DNA from: Chryseobacterium sp.
GTDB lineage: Bacteria; Bacteroidota; Bacteroidia; Flavobacteriales; Weeksellaceae
Direction: 5' to 3'
Length of the DNA: 7,010 nucleotides
NCBI GenBank assembly: GCA_003248755.1
Contig: QFQW01000125.1
Coordinates: forward strand, 1 to 7,010
Shown here: piece after piece, positions 6,127 to 7,010 of the stretch
Layout: each line of letters starts with the position of its first letter
How positions within the stretch are numbered: position 1 is the stretch's first letter
Translations under genes and position numbers: made by a program
Notes under the pieces: generated by a model
Told to the model about the DNA's origin: nothing
The model's database searches: none
The model's input: only the letters and a program-made list of their open reading frames with translations

Positions 6127-6644
6127 ATGAACATAGAAGAATTATTAAAAAAATTTATTTAGAAGGAGAAATTGATTCTACTGATTGTGAATTGAAAGAT
6201 GATGGAATTTTTTGGACAGATATTTATGGAACTGAAAATCATATCTCAAAATTTAATATTGCGCATAATAATGAAATCTATGCTTGGTATGAAACTAATG
6301 ATGTGGGAATTGATAAATTTAAAATAAAATTAAAAGAAAATGTTATTGTTGAATGGAGACCACCAATAAATACAATGGGATTTTCTTGGGGTGGTTGTAA
6401 TTTTTTTCAATTTTATGAAAATTTCTTGATAGTATCATATCGTGACAAGCACGGAGATATTGTAAACATTATCAATTTAGATAATTTTGATATTAAAAAA
6501 TTTAGTTTTGATGGATTCAGAAAAACTATTGAAATGAACGATAATGAAGTTATCATTAAGGAATTATATATGGATAGTGATAAGAATAATTATAAATTGA
6601 CAATTCTTCAGAATGAAATTGTTAAAGAAATATTTTTAAAATAA
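6127..6644 (+). CDS. Hypothetical AT-rich protein with an apparent frameshift near its start
   Basis: I do not recognise this protein. An open frame covers 6102-6644, but its only early start is a TTG at 6102. The natural start is the ATG at 6127, which reads MNIEELLKKFI and stops at TAG 6160-6162. A -1 shift at the run of seven A (6147-6153) joins this start to the long frame as MNIEELLKKIYLEGEIDS and gives 172 residues. The product is rich in Asn, Lys, Ile, Tyr and Trp, with no signal peptide or membrane segment. It appears beta-rich, with strand-like blocks (GIFWTDIYG, NFLIVSYRDKHGDIVNIINL, EVIIKELYMD) spaced somewhat like beta-propeller blades. Base composition is clearly more AT-rich than the neighbouring genes, which suggests transfer. 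It could be an orphan immunity-type or other accessory protein, but no sequence evidence proves that. It may be a pseudogene, a sequencing error in the A-run, or a true frameshifted gene. Confidence 0.55.
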
Positions 6645-6665
6645 AAAATGCGGTTTTCCATTTTT
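6644..6665 (+). terminator. Weak AT-rich hairpin after the hypothetical gene
   Basis: AAAAATG (6644-6650) pairs with CATTTTT (6659-6665) around the loop CGGTTTTC. The 7-bp stem is nearly all A-T pairs, overlaps the stop codon and ends in five T. It could be a weak terminator in either direction. Downstream, 6666-6850 is AT-rich and shows no gene or strong signal. Confidence 0.3.
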
Positions 6666-6854
6666 ATGCTGTTCAAATATGATAAATCGTATTGATGACG
6701 TCACAAAACATGGAAAAAACCAATACAATGACAAAAAGCTTTGAATACATTTTTAAAACGTTTTCCTTAGTTTTTTCATAAAAAATATTTTCAATCTAAT
6801 AACAATAGATATTAAAATGATTCTTCCAAAATATAGTGAAATGTAGTACTTTTC

Positions 6855-7010
6855 AGCTGTGAAAATGGAGTAGCGACTGCCTGCGACAAACAGCCGAGGC
6901 AGTTGGCCGGCCTGCTGTCGGCAAAGAGCATGTAGGCGGGGCTGAAAGAATATATAAAGAGACACAGGATGGGAACACGTACTTGCCAAAATAATAAACG
7001 TCGACTCACT
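6855..7010. other. GC-rich segment at the right edge, possibly part of a foreign or mobile element
   Basis: From about 6855 composition shifts abruptly from very AT-rich to GC-rich (for example GGCCGGCCTGCTGTCGG at 6905-6921). On the minus strand a frame open from the right edge ends at 6812 and includes RVPILCLFIYSFSPAYMLFA followed by DSRPANCLGC, which has a signal-peptide look. On the plus strand, codons before a TAG at 6933 have almost only G or C in third position (ENGVATACDKQPRQLAGLL). That frame then stays open to the edge and holds a possible ATG at 6969 (MGTRTCQNNKRRLT). I cannot decide which reading, if any, is coding, so I do not call a gene. The composition resembles Bacteroidota conjugative-transposon DNA, but this is impression only. 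Confidence 0.4.

Noticed and set aside
6696..6764. Perfect palindromes TGACGTCA (6696-6703) and AAAACGTTTT (6755-6764)
   Set aside because: They are short, differ from each other, and have no gene start nearby to regulate; chance in AT-rich DNA is sufficient.
6753..6989. Minus-strand frame of 78 codons at the right edge
   Set aside because: It spans the composition jump, starts at a TTG and overlaps a competing minus-strand frame open to the edge; no family features are visible.

Overview
The window looks like chromosome from a member of the Flavobacteriia (Bacteroidota), probably near Chryseobacterium or another Weeksellaceae genus. The reasons are AT-rich DNA, A-rich stretches instead of Shine-Dalgarno sites before start codons, typical Bacteroidota gene families, and intergenic repeats of the 'CTTTGCG' and 'GGAGCTTAATCCCGCTATCCGC' kinds that I recall from these genomes. 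The genus is an inference; nothing here fixes it.

Layout, left to right. The last 30 codons of an unidentified gene end at 93. A 315-base gap follows with two repeat families and a terminator-shaped hairpin that touches the next start codon. Then comes a plus-strand AddB-type nuclease with a PD-(D/E)XK domain (409-3102). A long imperfect inverted repeat separates it from two minus-strand genes for exported, probably peptidoglycan-acting proteins: an Amidase_2-family N-acetylmuramoyl-L-alanine amidase (start best placed at 3836) and a DUF1287 protein (4468-3899). Upstream of these, on the same strand but behind a hairpin terminator, lies a glutaryl-CoA dehydrogenase-type acyl-CoA dehydrogenase (start best placed at 5739). 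Its long upstream region carries several near-palindromes with the core AAAAC-N4-GTTTTGTAA. A very AT-rich plus-strand gene of unknown function follows (about 6127-6644); its natural ATG frame breaks at a run of seven A. The last ~150 bases jump to high GC and may be the edge of a foreign or mobile segment.

How the genes relate. The amidase and DUF1287 genes plausibly form a small cell-wall operon. The nuclease would act in DNA double-strand break repair with a helicase partner that is not in this window. The acyl-CoA dehydrogenase belongs to lysine/glutarate catabolism and has no pathway partner nearby. I see no complete new defence or mobile system. The most notable signals are the palindromes before the dehydrogenase gene, the slippery A-run in the AT-rich gene, the terminator touching the nuclease ATG, the coupled loss of iron-sulfur cysteines in the nuclease, and the GC jump at the right edge.
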